NCBI GenBank assembly: GCA_963422415.1
Contig: OY729430.1
Span: 124,001 to 188,000, forward strand
DNA: 64,000 nucleotides
DNA from: Bin34 sp963422415
GTDB lineage: Bacteria > Chloroflexota > Anaerolineae > Caldilineales > Caldilineaceae
Direction of reading: 5' to 3'
The notes beneath the pieces were generated by a model. That model had not been told where the DNA came from and made no database searches. It worked only from the letters and a program-made list of their open reading frames with translations. A program made the translations under genes and the position numbers. Shown here piece after piece: positions 52,355 through 61,266 of the stretch (within the stretch, counting starts at the first letter, position 1; every line of letters begins with the position of its first letter).

Positions 52355-53401
52355 ATGTTTTCGAAAGTGGCTATGATCACCGGCATCACCGGCCAGGACG
52401 GCAGTTACCTGGCGGAACTGTTGCTCAGCCAAGGCTACACCGTGGTCGGCATGGTGCGGCGCACCAGCATTCAGAAACATGACCGCATAGCGCACATGCA
52501 GGACCAGCTGCACCTGGAACAAGGGGATCTACTGGATCAGACCAGCCTGAACAACATCATTCGCAAGTATCAGCCTTGCGAAATCTACAATTTGGCGGCC
52601 CAGAGCTTCATTCCGGCCAGTTTCGAGGCTCCGGTCCTGACAGGCGAGACCACCGCGCTGGGCGTAACCCGGATGTTGGAGGCAATTCGCGAAGTCAATC
52701 CGGAAATCCGTTTCTATCAGGCCAGCAGCAGCGAAATGTTCGGGAAGGTGCGCGAGACCCCGCAAACGGAACTGACCCCCTTCTATCCCCGCAGTCCCTA
52801 CGGAGCCGCCAAGGTGTACGGCCATTGGCTGACCGTCAATTACCGCGAGGCCTATGACTTGTTCGCTTGCTCCGGCATCCTCTTCAATCATGAAAGTCCG
52901 CGCCGTGGCATGGAGTTTGTCACGCGCAAGATTTCCTATTATGTGGCTTTGATCAAACAGGGGCTGGCGGACACACTGGCCTTGGGCAATCTGGATTCGT
53001 CGCGCGACTGGGGATACGCTCCTGACTATGTCAAGGCTATGTGGTTGATGCTGCAACAGGATCAGCCGGACGACTATGTAGTGGCGACGGGAACTACGCA
53101 TTGCATCCGCGACTTTGCCAAGGCCGCCTTTGAGGTCGTGGATCTGGATTGGCAAAACCACGTGGTCCAAGATGAACGTTTCATGCGCCAGGCGGATGTC
53201 GATCTGCTGGTGGGCAACGCGTCCAAGGCGGGCAAGGCGCTGGGGTGGGAGCCAGATCTGGATTTCCAGGCGCTGGTCGCCACCATGGTGGAAGCCGATA
53301 TGGAACTGGTGACCCGGCTCAAGGCCCAACCCGATGTCAGGATGGCAAATGCAGCGGAAGACAAGAAAAGACAAACCCGACGCCGACCTGCAGACGCATG
53401 A
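52355..53401 (+). CDS. gmd: GDP-mannose 4,6-dehydratase
   Basis: Converts GDP-mannose to GDP-4-keto-6-deoxymannose, the precursor of GDP-rhamnose, GDP-fucose and other deoxysugars. The 348-residue protein opens with ITGITGQDGSYLAELLLSQGY, contains SSSEMFGK, YPRSPYGAAKVYGHW with the YxxxK pair, NHESPRRGMEFVTRKI and GNLDSSRDWGYAPDYVKAMW, all diagnostic. A Lys/Arg-rich tail of about 20 residues follows the fold. It lies 69 nt after the Rmd-like gene in the same direction. Confidence 0.95.
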   Translation: MFSKVAMITGITGQDGSYLAELLLSQGYTVVGMVRRTSIQKHDRIAHMQDQLHLEQGDLLDQTSLNNIIRKYQPCEIYNLAAQSFIPASFEAPVLTGETTALGVTRMLEAIREVNPEIRFYQASSSEMFGKVRETPQTELTPFYPRSPYGAAKVYGHWLTVNYREAYDLFACSGILFNHESPRRGMEFVTRKISYYVALIKQGLADTLALGNLDSSRDWGYAPDYVKAMWLMLQQDQPDDYVVATGTTHCIRDFAKAAFEVVDLDWQNHVVQDERFMRQADVDLLVGNASKAGKALGWEPDLDFQALVATMVEADMELVTRLKAQPDVRMANAAEDKKRQTRRRPADA

Positions 53402-53610
53402 CGTTCGTTCGCTTTCGCTCCGCCGGCCGCGCAGAGCTCCCGCCGTGTCACGCAGCTTTGCTACAATCGCATGCAGCTTGGATCTTGAGGAAGACTCGTG
53501 CAGATGACAAAAAGGTGGCTGTCCACAAGTCCGGACGGCATGCACACTCAAGACACCGGTGGTTCATTGATGGCTCACACGGCCCCATACTTGCCAGAGA
53601 GTAGTGACGA

Positions 53611-54189
53611 ATGGCTGAAACCTTGCGTCTTTTTATCAGCGCCACCTCGGACCTGGAGGCGGAGCGCGACCTGATTGGCGCCACGCTGGCCCAGCTGCCG
53701 GCGCATAACAGGGTGGAGCTCCGGCGCACTCCAGCGACAGGGGATACCTATTCCAACATTTTCGAGCGGATCGCCAACTGCGACCGGGTCTTTTTCCTGC
53801 TGGGCCAAGACATTACGGCTCCGGCGGGACAGGAATGGTATCTAGCGCTGGAGCTGGAACGGCATATCATTCCCTTGCGCAAGGAAGCGTCCATGACACC
53901 GGCTGGCCTTTCCTTTTTGCGCAGTTCTCTGGTCCAGTGGCAAACCTTTCGCCACGCCGCGGAGCTGGAACGGATTGTAGGCCGGAATCTGATCAGAACC
54001 CTGCTCAATCCCCACAACCGGTACGGGTTGTCCTTGACCGAGCGGCAGCTGCTGCAAGTACACCGCTTTCATCCCTTATCGGTCGAGGACGAGCCGCTGC
54101 CCCGGGGCGCGGAAGGTGGCGGCGTGTTGCTGGATCGGCGAGACCCCGACACAGTCGTGGGTGTCAAGCTGGACGAGAAAAAGTCGTAG
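53611..54189 (+). CDS. Stand-alone DUF4062-like protein
   Basis: A 192-residue protein whose N-terminus LRLFISATSDLEAERDLI matches the DUF4062 opening, a TIR-like alpha/beta fold usually joined to ATPase, TPR or helicase modules in signalling and defence-type proteins. The next segments (NIFERIANCDRVFFLLGQD and HIIPLRKEA) fit the same fold. The last 60 residues (from about NRYGLSLTERQLLQV) are not recognised. No effector module is present and the neighbours are metabolic, so its role is unknown. A possible -10 (TACAAT, 53462-53467) lies upstream. Confidence 0.7.
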   Translation: MAETLRLFISATSDLEAERDLIGATLAQLPAHNRVELRRTPATGDTYSNIFERIANCDRVFFLLGQDITAPAGQEWYLALELERHIIPLRKEASMTPAGLSFLRSSLVQWQTFRHAAELERIVGRNLIRTLLNPHNRYGLSLTERQLLQVHRFHPLSVEDEPLPRGAEGGGVLLDRRDPDTVVGVKLDEKKS

Positions 54190-54226
54190 GTCCGTGCCAA
54201 CCTGCACTTCCAGGAGAATCAGTCCC

Positions 54227-54634
54227 ATGTTGATCTTCAAGCACCTGGCTATCCGTTGCCGGGATCTGGATTGCTCCCGTACCTTCTACGAAAAAGGACT
54301 GGGGTTCACCTTTGTCGGACTGAGGGGGACAGGACCCAGTATGGACCTGAGCGAAGGGCACATGAACCTGACGCTGCTGCCTTTTGAAACCGCAGCCAGC
54401 CCGCCTCATCCCGAAGGGGACGAGCACATGCATTTTGGCATTCTTGTGGAAAGCTTGGATCCCATCTTTGAACGGCTGCGCCAGGTCGGGGCACGCATTG
54501 TCAAGGAAGACGTGAAGCAACGGCGGGACTACACCAAGGCAACGGTGCCCATTCGCTCCTTCAAGGCGCTGGATCCAGACGGCAACGTCGTGGACGTTTC
54601 AGAATATCCTCAGGAGTGGCGCGTCAGTTCCTGA
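54227..54634 (+). CDS. VOC/glyoxalase-fold family protein
   Basis: A 135-residue vicinal-oxygen-chelate protein: FKHLAIRCRDLDCSRTFYEKGLGF opens the first beta-alpha-beta unit with a metal-type His, and HMHFGILVESLDPIFERLRQVGA the second, ending with FKALDPDGNVVDVSEYP. Members are glyoxalases, dioxygenases or resistance proteins. The specific function is unknown. AGGAGA lies 9 nt before the ATG at 54227. Confidence 0.88.
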   Translation: MLIFKHLAIRCRDLDCSRTFYEKGLGFTFVGLRGTGPSMDLSEGHMNLTLLPFETAASPPHPEGDEHMHFGILVESLDPIFERLRQVGARIVKEDVKQRRDYTKATVPIRSFKALDPDGNVVDVSEYPQEWRVSS

Positions 54635-54723
54635 CCGACCACCGACCGGCCGCGGATTTGGCTGACATTGCCGGTTATCCTAGACTCCCCTTTTGTGCCT
54701 AACAGGGGAATTGGGTTGCCATC

Positions 54724-55338
54724 ATGTCCGCCATGGAAGCCGTCGTGCACGAAGCTGCCGTCTGCGAAAAGGAAGTAAGCGCGCTGCAGGCTCTCTACGG
54801 CGTCCCGGTGCGGCAGCACTATGACATTGAGCTGGACGACTACATGCTGTCCACGCGTGAAAACCGCAGTCACGACAGACGGGCGGAAGTGTTGTTTGCC
54901 ATCACCCGCCCTAGTGGCAAGGTATTGCTCCATACCAAGCCGCAATACCCTCAAGGCATCTATCGGCTGTTCACGGGCGGTATCGGCCTGCAGGAACCGG
55001 TGTTGACGGCCTTGCAGCGGGAAGTCCAGGAAGAAACCGGATTGCACTGCAAGATCCAGAGATTCTTGGGACTGTGCACGTACACCTTCACCAAGGGTAA
55101 CTTCCACATGGAGTTTGCCACCTATCTCTTTCACTTGAGTACACGGGCGGATGAGCGGCCACAGCCACAGGACAAGAACGAAATCGCGCAAATCGGGGAA
55201 ATCGCACTGGCCGGTCTTCCCCTGGTGGCGGCGCATCTGCGGAGCTTGAACGAACATCGCAAAGTCTGGGGTGGATGGCGCGCCATTGGCCACGAGGTGG
55301 CCTTCCAGACCCTGAATCGGAGAAACATTGCATGCTAG
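54724..55338 (+). CDS. Nudix hydrolase
   Basis: A 204-residue pyrophosphohydrolase with a clear Nudix box: GGIGLQEPVLTALQREVQEETGL (Gly-x5-Glu-x7-Arg-Glu-Val-x-Glu-Glu-x-Gly). The N-terminal 60 residues are an extra alpha/beta segment. The substrate is some nucleoside diphosphate derivative, not determined. The gene overlaps pheT by 7 nt, implying a shared transcript. Confidence 0.9.
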   Translation: MSAMEAVVHEAAVCEKEVSALQALYGVPVRQHYDIELDDYMLSTRENRSHDRRAEVLFAITRPSGKVLLHTKPQYPQGIYRLFTGGIGLQEPVLTALQREVQEETGLHCKIQRFLGLCTYTFTKGNFHMEFATYLFHLSTRADERPQPQDKNEIAQIGEIALAGLPLVAAHLRSLNEHRKVWGGWRAIGHEVAFQTLNRRNIAC

Positions 55339-57896
55339 TTCCCTTGTCATGGCTGCGTGAGTATGTATCATGGGAGCAGTCTCCATTCGAGTTGGCCGAA
55401 ATCCTGACCTTGGCCGGGCTTGAGGTTGTGGCTACCGAGCAAATCGGTGACTGGTGGGGTCCTGCCATCACGGTCGGCCAAGTGGAAGGAGTCCATCCTC
55501 ATCCACAGGCCGATCGCCTCGTGCTGGTGGATGTGGCCTATGGGGCTGCAGAGCCGGAACGAGTGGTCACGGGAGCCCCCAACCTGTTTCGGTTTCGAGA
55601 GCAGGACCACCTGCCTGCGCTGAAGGTGGCTTTCGCGCGGGTCGGGGCGTATCTGGTGGATGCCTATGCCGACGAAAGACCCCGCCCCCGCAAGAGACTG
55701 AAGGCATCCCGAATTCGCGGGATCCGTTCCAGTGGCATGGTCTGTTCCGAACGGGAATTGGGTCTCAGCGAGGAACACGAGGGCATCCTCTTGTTGTCCG
55801 AGGACGCTCCGGTGGGGCAACCTTTGGGCGCATACCTCCGGGATGACATTCTGGAACTGGACCTTACACCGGACATGGCCCGCGGACTGAGCATGCTGGG
55901 CATAGCCCGCGAAGTGGCCGCCCTGACCGGCCAGGGGCCCTTGGCCGTTTCCTTGCCTGTACTGCCCGTCCAAGACGCAATCCATTCCCACCCCGCCCGC
56001 GTGGATCTGGCGATAGAGGATCCGGACCTCTGTCCCCGCTATGTCGCCGCTCTCATCGAAGACGTACAGGTGGGGGTCTCCCCGCCATGGATGCAACAGC
56101 GGCTGATCCGAGCCGGCGTGCGTCCCATCAACAACATCGTCGACATCACCAACTATGTAATGCTTGAGACTGGCCAGCCCCTGCATGCCTTTGACTACGA
56201 CCTTCTAGTCGCCCGGGCCCAGACGGCAGGCCGCAAGCAGCCGCTCATCCGCATGCGGCGCGCTCAATCCGGTGAATCCATGACTACGCTGGACGATGTG
56301 GAGCGCACACTGACGTCCGACATGCTGCTGATCACGGATGTCGCGGGCCCCGTGGCCATCGCGGGCGTGATGGGTGGCGCCGAAACGGAAGTGTCCTCCC
56401 GCACCCGCACCATCCTGCTGGAATCCGCCACCTTCGACGGCATCAACATTCGCCGCACGGCCCAGGCCCTGCGGCTGCACAGCGAAGCCAGCCACCGCTT
56501 CACACGCGGTGTTCCGGCAACGCTGAATCCGCACGCGGCCGCGCGCGCGGCCGCGCTGATGACGGAGCTGGCAGGCGGCAGATGCACCGTCCCGCTGGCC
56601 GACGCCTATCCCAAGGCGCAAGAAACGCCGGTCATTTGCCTGACGGCCTCCGAGGTCAATCGACAGCTGGGCATGACCCTGGATCTGAAGGAGATTGGCG
56701 CGGCTCTGCACAGCCTGGACATTGCCACCGAGACGGTCCCGACTCCCGACTTCAATCTGCAGGCTTCGGCACAGTTCGGTCTTCTGCGCCGCGCGGCGGA
56801 ATCCGTGCTGGTCTGTCGCCCGCCTTGGCATCGCCTGGACTTGACCCTCCCTGCGGACCTGACCGAGGAAGTGGCCCGCATAGTTGGCTACGATCGGGTG
56901 GGGTACACTTACATGCCGGAAGAGATTCCCCAGCATATTCCCAGTCCGGAACGAGCCACCGAAGAGAAGATCCGGGATATTCTAGTCGGCCTCGGCCTGC
57001 AGGAGACCATCGGACACTCCTACTCCAGCCCCGAGAATCATCGCCGCCTGACCCGGCATGCCCACGCCACGGAGGCCAGTCAGGAGTTTGTGGAGATAGC
57101 CAACCCCTACAGCCCGGAAAAGACCGTGATGCGGCGGGATCTCTTGGTATCCGCCTTGGAAAACCTGGCTTTCAACCTGCGGCATGCGCCGCGCTTGGCC
57201 GCTTTTGAGATCGGGCTGGAATTCCGACCCGATGCCGAGCTCGCCCCCTTTCCGCGGGAACAGCGCACGTTGCAGCTGGCGATGACCGGACCCCGATACC
57301 TGTCCCACCATGCCCAGCCCGCCGCGGACGCCATGTTGGACTTCTACGATCTCAAGGGAGTCTTGGAAACGCTGTTCAGTCGCCTCAACCTGGATGACAT
57401 CCGTTACGAGGCGGCCCAAGACGATCGGTACGGCCCCTACTGCGCCCGTATCCTGCAAGGCAAGCGGACCATTGGCCTGATGGGGGAACTGCACCCCATG
57501 GTGCGCACGGCCTATCAGCTGCCGACCCAAAGCGTCGCGATCGCCAATGTAGCCATCGCGCCGCTGGTCTCGCTGCCTTGGGTCGTGCGGCAAATGGCCC
57601 CCATCTCCCCCTATCCGAGCGTTGTGGAAGACTTGGCCTTCCTAGTGGATCGGGAAACTCCGGCCCAAGGGGTGATGGACGCGATTCGCCAAGGCGGGGG
57701 AGACATCCTGGCACACGTGGAGATGTTCGATCTATACCAAGGACACCCTCTGCCGGAAGAACGCAAGTCCTTGGCCTTCAAGGTAGTCTACCAGTCCCTT
57801 GCGCACAGTCTTGGCCCCAAGGACACCGAGCGCATTCGGCGCAAGATTGTACAGGCAGTGAGCCGGCGGACCGGCGGTGTCCTACGCTCCGGCTGA
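55332..57896 (+). CDS. pheT: Phenylalanine--tRNA ligase beta subunit
   Basis: Beta subunit of the heterotetrameric enzyme that charges tRNA-Phe. The 854-residue protein has the N-terminal OB-fold tRNA-binding domain (VGQVEGVHPHPQADRLVL), the B3/B4 editing domain (RPINNIVDITNYVMLETGQPLHAFDYDLL), B5, the catalytic-like core (PYSPEKTVMRRDLLVSALENLAFNLRH) and the C-terminal FDX-ACB domain (ISPYPSVVEDLAFLVDRETPAQGVMDAI). The usual partner pheS is not upstream; instead a Nudix gene overlaps the start by 7 nt. The 3' end overlaps the convergent RNase Z gene by 15 nt. Confidence 0.95.
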   Translation: MLVPLSWLREYVSWEQSPFELAEILTLAGLEVVATEQIGDWWGPAITVGQVEGVHPHPQADRLVLVDVAYGAAEPERVVTGAPNLFRFREQDHLPALKVAFARVGAYLVDAYADERPRPRKRLKASRIRGIRSSGMVCSERELGLSEEHEGILLLSEDAPVGQPLGAYLRDDILELDLTPDMARGLSMLGIAREVAALTGQGPLAVSLPVLPVQDAIHSHPARVDLAIEDPDLCPRYVAALIEDVQVGVSPPWMQQRLIRAGVRPINNIVDITNYVMLETGQPLHAFDYDLLVARAQTAGRKQPLIRMRRAQSGESMTTLDDVERTLTSDMLLITDVAGPVAIAGVMGGAETEVSSRTRTILLESATFDGINIRRTAQALRLHSEASHRFTRGVPATLNPHAAARAAALMTELAGGRCTVPLADAYPKAQETPVICLTASEVNRQLGMTLDLKEIGAALHSLDIATETVPTPDFNLQASAQFGLLRRAAESVLVCRPPWHRLDLTLPADLTEEVARIVGYDRVGYTYMPEEIPQHIPSPERATEEKIRDILVGLGLQETIGHSYSSPENHRRLTRHAHATEASQEFVEIANPYSPEKTVMRRDLLVSALENLAFNLRHAPRLAAFEIGLEFRPDAELAPFPREQRTLQLAMTGPRYLSHHAQPAADAMLDFYDLKGVLETLFSRLNLDDIRYEAAQDDRYGPYCARILQGKRTIGLMGELHPMVRTAYQLPTQSVAIANVAIAPLVSLPWVVRQMAPISPYPSVVEDLAFLVDRETPAQGVMDAIRQGGGDILAHVEMFDLYQGHPLPEERKSLAFKVVYQSLAHSLGPKDTERIRRKIVQAVSRRTGGVLRSG

Positions 57897-58880
57897 AGTG
57901 GGCTCCGGGTCCTGGACCGGGCGGCGGGATCTGCGCCGCGCCCAGCGGTCCCATTCCAGGGGAGCTTGGGCGCGGATGCGAACACGGTCCAGATCGCCCA
58001 CCACAATGGCGTTGGGAAAGTGTTGGCGGGCCTCTTCCAGGATTTCCCGAATGTGGTACCGGCGGCCAATATGGTGCAGAACCAGATGTCTCACTTCGGT
58101 CCTGCGCGCCAGCTTGGCAGCGGCCGCGACCGTAATGTGTCCAAAATCCTGCGCCAGCTGTCTGTCCCGGTCCAGATAGGTCCCCTCGATCACCAACAGA
58201 TCCGCTCCCTGCACAATCTTGTGCAGCGGTCCGGTGCGACCTACGTCACTGACGAAACACAGTTTCGCTCCGGCTGTGGGGTTGCCCAATACATCGGTGG
58301 GCTGAATGGTCCGCCCTGAAGGCAGGGTGATGGGGTTGCCCCGCACCAACTCGGACCGCTCCGGACCAAAGGGCACGCCCAGTGCGTCGGCCCGCTCTTG
58401 CAAGAAGCGCCGACGGGCCTTTTCCTCAAAGAGAAAGCCCAAGCAGGGCGTATGCCGATGTTCCACGGCAAAGGCCTCAACGGCAACCTTCTTGTTCTCG
58501 AAGACAAGACCCGGCTCCATGGGTACCAAGGCAATGCGTTCATTGGACTCCCAGTCTGGGTGAAAGACCACCTTCATCAGGTCCCGCACCCGACTCAGGG
58601 TATCTGGGCTACCCCAGATCTCCATCGACTCCATGGCCTCCCAGCGACCAAAGGTGCTGGCCAGACCACCCAGTCCCAGAATGTGGTCCAAGTGCCGATG
58701 CGTCAACAACACCTTGTCCAGGCGGCGAAAGCCGATGCCGCTGCGCAGGATTTGTCGCTGGGTGCCCTCCCCGCAGTCAATCAGGAACCGCTCCGCATCA
58801 AACATGACCACCGCGCTGCTGAGGCTGCGGTGCGCGGTCGGCGCGGAGGCGGAGGTGCCTAGAAACTGGATTTCCAACAT
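57882..58880 (-). CDS. rnz: Ribonuclease Z
   Basis: tRNA 3'-end processing endonuclease of 332 residues. The metallo-beta-lactamase motif is HRHLDH (H61, H63, D65, H66), with the second metal site D in FVSDVGRTGPL and the distal His in LVLHHIGRRY. The opening LEIQFLGTSASAPTAHRSLSS is characteristic. Start at the ATG 58880. Since the tRNA-Leu in this window does not encode CCA, 3'-trimming by such an enzyme is in keeping. The family also includes MBL-fold nucleases with other RNA substrates. Confidence 0.9.
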   Translation of the reverse strand: MLEIQFLGTSASAPTAHRSLSSAVVMFDAERFLIDCGEGTQRQILRSGIGFRRLDKVLLTHRHLDHILGLGGLASTFGRWEAMESMEIWGSPDTLSRVRDLMKVVFHPDWESNERIALVPMEPGLVFENKKVAVEAFAVEHRHTPCLGFLFEEKARRRFLQERADALGVPFGPERSELVRGNPITLPSGRTIQPTDVLGNPTAGAKLCFVSDVGRTGPLHKIVQGADLLVIEGTYLDRDRQLAQDFGHITVAAAAKLARRTEVRHLVLHHIGRRYHIREILEEARQHFPNAIVVGDLDRVRIRAQAPLEWDRWARRRSRRPVQDPEPTSAGA

Positions 58881-58900
58881 GACGGCGGGAACGAGGGAAT

Positions 58901-59401
58901 TCAGTCCTGCAGCGGCTGCAGGCGCCAAGTGCGATCCGCCGTATCGAACAGACCCCAGCTGGGCGATCCCCCCCGCCCCATGATCTCGCCGGGATTCACA
59001 AGTTGACATTCTCCCACCTGCTCCCAGTAGGACAGATGGTCATGACCGTAACAGACCAAATCGTAGCGACCGGACTCCGCCAAGGGGCGGGCGATTTCCG
59101 GATAATGGTTCATGGCAATGCGTACTCCGTCCACTTCCAGTTCGGCCAGTTGGCCATGCAGGACGATCTGCGGAAAGCGCGCGGCCTGCCGGTGCAGCTG
59201 TCCCAAGTCGCCATCGTTGTTGCCGTACACGCCATGAATGGGGTTGTCAAAGGCCTCCCCCAACTGGGAAATGATGAAAGGAGCCACAAAGTCTCCGCAG
59301 TGCAGCAGTACCTGCGCCGGCGTTGCGGCTATCCGCAGCAACGCCTGGTCCAGATTCCAGACGTTGTCGTGAGTGTCCGAGAGGACGGCAATCTTGGTCA
59401 T
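58901..59401 (-). CDS. YfcE/MJ0936-type metallophosphoesterase
   Basis: A 166-residue phosphodiesterase of the calcineurin-like superfamily. Metal motifs are visible in order: SDTHDN, HCGDF, YGNNDGD, MNHYP, and YGHDH (GH signature with distal His). Small-phosphoesterase members act on bis(p-nitrophenyl) phosphate or cyclic nucleotides; the natural substrate is unclear. The start at 59401 (MTKIAVLSDTHDN) is chosen over an upstream codon for family fit. It lies 20 nt from the RNase Z gene in the same direction. Confidence 0.88.
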   Translation of the reverse strand: MTKIAVLSDTHDNVWNLDQALLRIAATPAQVLLHCGDFVAPFIISQLGEAFDNPIHGVYGNNDGDLGQLHRQAARFPQIVLHGQLAELEVDGVRIAMNHYPEIARPLAESGRYDLVCYGHDHLSYWEQVGECQLVNPGEIMGRGGSPSWGLFDTADRTWRLQPLQD

Positions 59402-59457
59402 GACGGGCCTCCGCCCTTTCACTGTCACGCTCCAGCCCAAGTGCACGGGGCCAAGCC

Positions 59458-59463
59458 TATAAT
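59458..59463 (+). promoter_or_regulatory. -10 box immediately before the LysM lipoprotein gene
   Basis: A consensus TATAAT lies 9 nt before the ATG at 59473, so transcription would begin at or within a few bases of the start codon. Either the mRNA is leaderless or the true start is further downstream (TTG at 59524). No strong -35 was found. Confidence 0.5.
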
Positions 59464-59472
59464 AGTCGCATC

Positions 59473-60483
59473 ATGGGCGACGGTCTCCAAGTTTTGGACC
59501 CAAGAAACTCTTGGCGAGCGGGATTGAGCCTAGGCTTGTGCAGCCTGGCCTTGCTCCTTGGGACCTGTCGTGCAACCAAGGATCCCGAGACGCAGCCGCT
59601 ATCGGTCCCCACCGCCGCCGCCCCGCCGCCGGTTGCCGCAAACACGATGGTACCCACCTTTACGCCCACGGCCATCATAGAAGTGATGGCGCAGGCCCCT
59701 CCCGGGACCCCCGACCCGACCCCCGGCCCGCAAACCTACATCGTGGCGGCAGGAGACACCTTGATCAGCATTGGAGCGACCTTTGAGGTCGCCCCGGAGG
59801 ATCTGCAGAGGATCAACCACATCGCGGATCCACGCGCACTGCAAATCGGACAAAGCCTGATTGTGCCATCCGCCGACGCGCCTCAGCTCCCGAATCCGCC
59901 TCCCTTGCCGCATCGCGCGCAGGGACTGCAGACCTATGTGGACGGTCTGGGCATCCCCTGGATGCTGGGGGAAATTGTCAACCTGTCCGTGGAGGTCGCG
60001 GAGCAAGTGCGTGTCGAAGTCTGGCTCCTGGATACGGAGGGAACCCCCGTCGCGCGCAAGCAGAGTCTCAGCTACCGCTATCTCACTCCTCCGCAGGAAG
60101 CCAGTCCCTTTATGGTGGCCCTGCACGCGGACGAAGGCAGTTGGGATTCGTGGCAGCTGGCCGTCACCCATTCCCAGCCGGCCCATGCAGGTCGCCTGTA
60201 CACGGATCTGGAGGCCCAGGATGTCTCTTTCGCACAGGTCTCAAGCCAGGTAGTGGGCATACAGGGTCAGCTGCAGAACACAGGTTCCGTCACCACCCAA
60301 GAAACCGAAGTGATGCTGGTCCTCTATGACTCTACCGGTGCAGTGGTCGGGCTTCGCGTAACGGGGGTGGACACGCAAATCTTGCAACCCGGAGACATAT
60401 CCGGTTTTCAGGTCACGGTCTTGACGACCGGCGCTCCCGTGGTGCGCGTGGCGGCGATCGGCCAAGGGGTCAAGGCCGAGTAG
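59473..60483 (+). CDS. LysM-domain lipoprotein
   Basis: A 336-residue exported protein. The N-terminal hydrophobic stretch ends in a lipobox (LLLGTC, Cys about 32), followed by a Pro/Thr-rich linker, one LysM domain at about 95-140 (YIVAAGDTLISIGATFEVAPEDLQRINHI, ending GQSLIVP) and a beta-rich C-terminal half of about 190 residues with no recognised domain (resembling transglutaminase-like or FxLYD-type extracellular domains only in composition). It probably binds peptidoglycan at the surface. Its stop (60481-60483) abuts the convergent glycosyltransferase gene with no gap. Confidence 0.85.
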   Translation: MGDGLQVLDPRNSWRAGLSLGLCSLALLLGTCRATKDPETQPLSVPTAAAPPPVAANTMVPTFTPTAIIEVMAQAPPGTPDPTPGPQTYIVAAGDTLISIGATFEVAPEDLQRINHIADPRALQIGQSLIVPSADAPQLPNPPPLPHRAQGLQTYVDGLGIPWMLGEIVNLSVEVAEQVRVEVWLLDTEGTPVARKQSLSYRYLTPPQEASPFMVALHADEGSWDSWQLAVTHSQPAHAGRLYTDLEAQDVSFAQVSSQVVGIQGQLQNTGSVTTQETEVMLVLYDSTGAVVGLRVTGVDTQILQPGDISGFQVTVLTTGAPVVRVAAIGQGVKAE

Positions 60484-61266
60484 CTACGCACGACGGCGTT
60501 CCCGCAAGATCTGCCACAGGACCAGTCCACAGAAGGTTGGCAGTCGACTCATGCGGCCCAGCCGGCGGGGTTGCCGAAGCAAGCGAAACAGCCACTCCAG
60601 ACCCAGACGCCGCATCCAAGCCGGGGCCCGGCGAATCTCGCCCGCGATGAAGTCCAAGGCGCCCCCGACACCCATGGCCACCATGCCCTCCAGATCCATC
60701 CGGTGTTCCGCTATCCAGACGTCCTGCTGCGGATGACCGAAGGCCACCAACAGAATATGCGGCTGAAACACGGCCAATTCGGCCTGTACCCGAGGCCAAT
60801 CCTGCGCCCTGGGAGCGCCTCCATGCAGACCACGTACGGTCAGGCCGGGGCAACGCCGCCGCAATCGGGCCGCGGCCCGTTCCGCCACCCCGGGGCCTGC
60901 CCCCAACAGCAGCAACCGCCAGCCTTGCATGGCCGCCGCCCGGGCAATGTGGGGCACGAGATCCGCTCCAGTCACTCTGACCACAGGTCTATCCGTCAGT
61001 GACAGGCGCATGGCCCAAGTCACGCCCACGCCATCCGGCACGTTGAGATCACTCTCATGGAGGACCGTCCGGAAGACGGGATACTGTCGGGCCGTCATGA
61101 TGAATTCCGGATTCACGGTGCAAATGTGGCGCACCGCGTCGCCTTCCGCCTGACATGGATCAAGCCAGTTTTCAATTTGATCCAGAACCTGATCTCGAGT
61201 CACTGGATGTACAGGGATCCCCAAGACGCTGCAGACAGTCCGCAGTCGATCCCCCTCGGGTATCAC
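60484..61266 (-). CDS. WecG/TagA/CpsF family glycosyltransferase
   Basis: A 260-residue GT26 glycosyltransferase of the kind that adds N-acetylmannosamine or other sugars to a lipid-linked GlcNAc. Conserved segments are NPEFIMTAR, NVPDGVGVTWA, TGADLVPHI, LLGAGPGVAE and FGHPQQDVWI. The C-terminus is a short amphipathic and basic stretch (RLGLEWLFRLLRQPRRLGRMSRLP). It overlaps the upstream glycosyltransferase gene by 4 nt. It and its neighbour likely build a surface polysaccharide or teichoic-acid-like polymer. Confidence 0.9.
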   Translation of the reverse strand: MIPEGDRLRTVCSVLGIPVHPVTRDQVLDQIENWLDPCQAEGDAVRHICTVNPEFIMTARQYPVFRTVLHESDLNVPDGVGVTWAMRLSLTDRPVVRVTGADLVPHIARAAAMQGWRLLLLGAGPGVAERAAARLRRRCPGLTVRGLHGGAPRAQDWPRVQAELAVFQPHILLVAFGHPQQDVWIAEHRMDLEGMVAMGVGGALDFIAGEIRRAPAWMRRLGLEWLFRLLRQPRRLGRMSRLPTFCGLVLWQILRERRRA

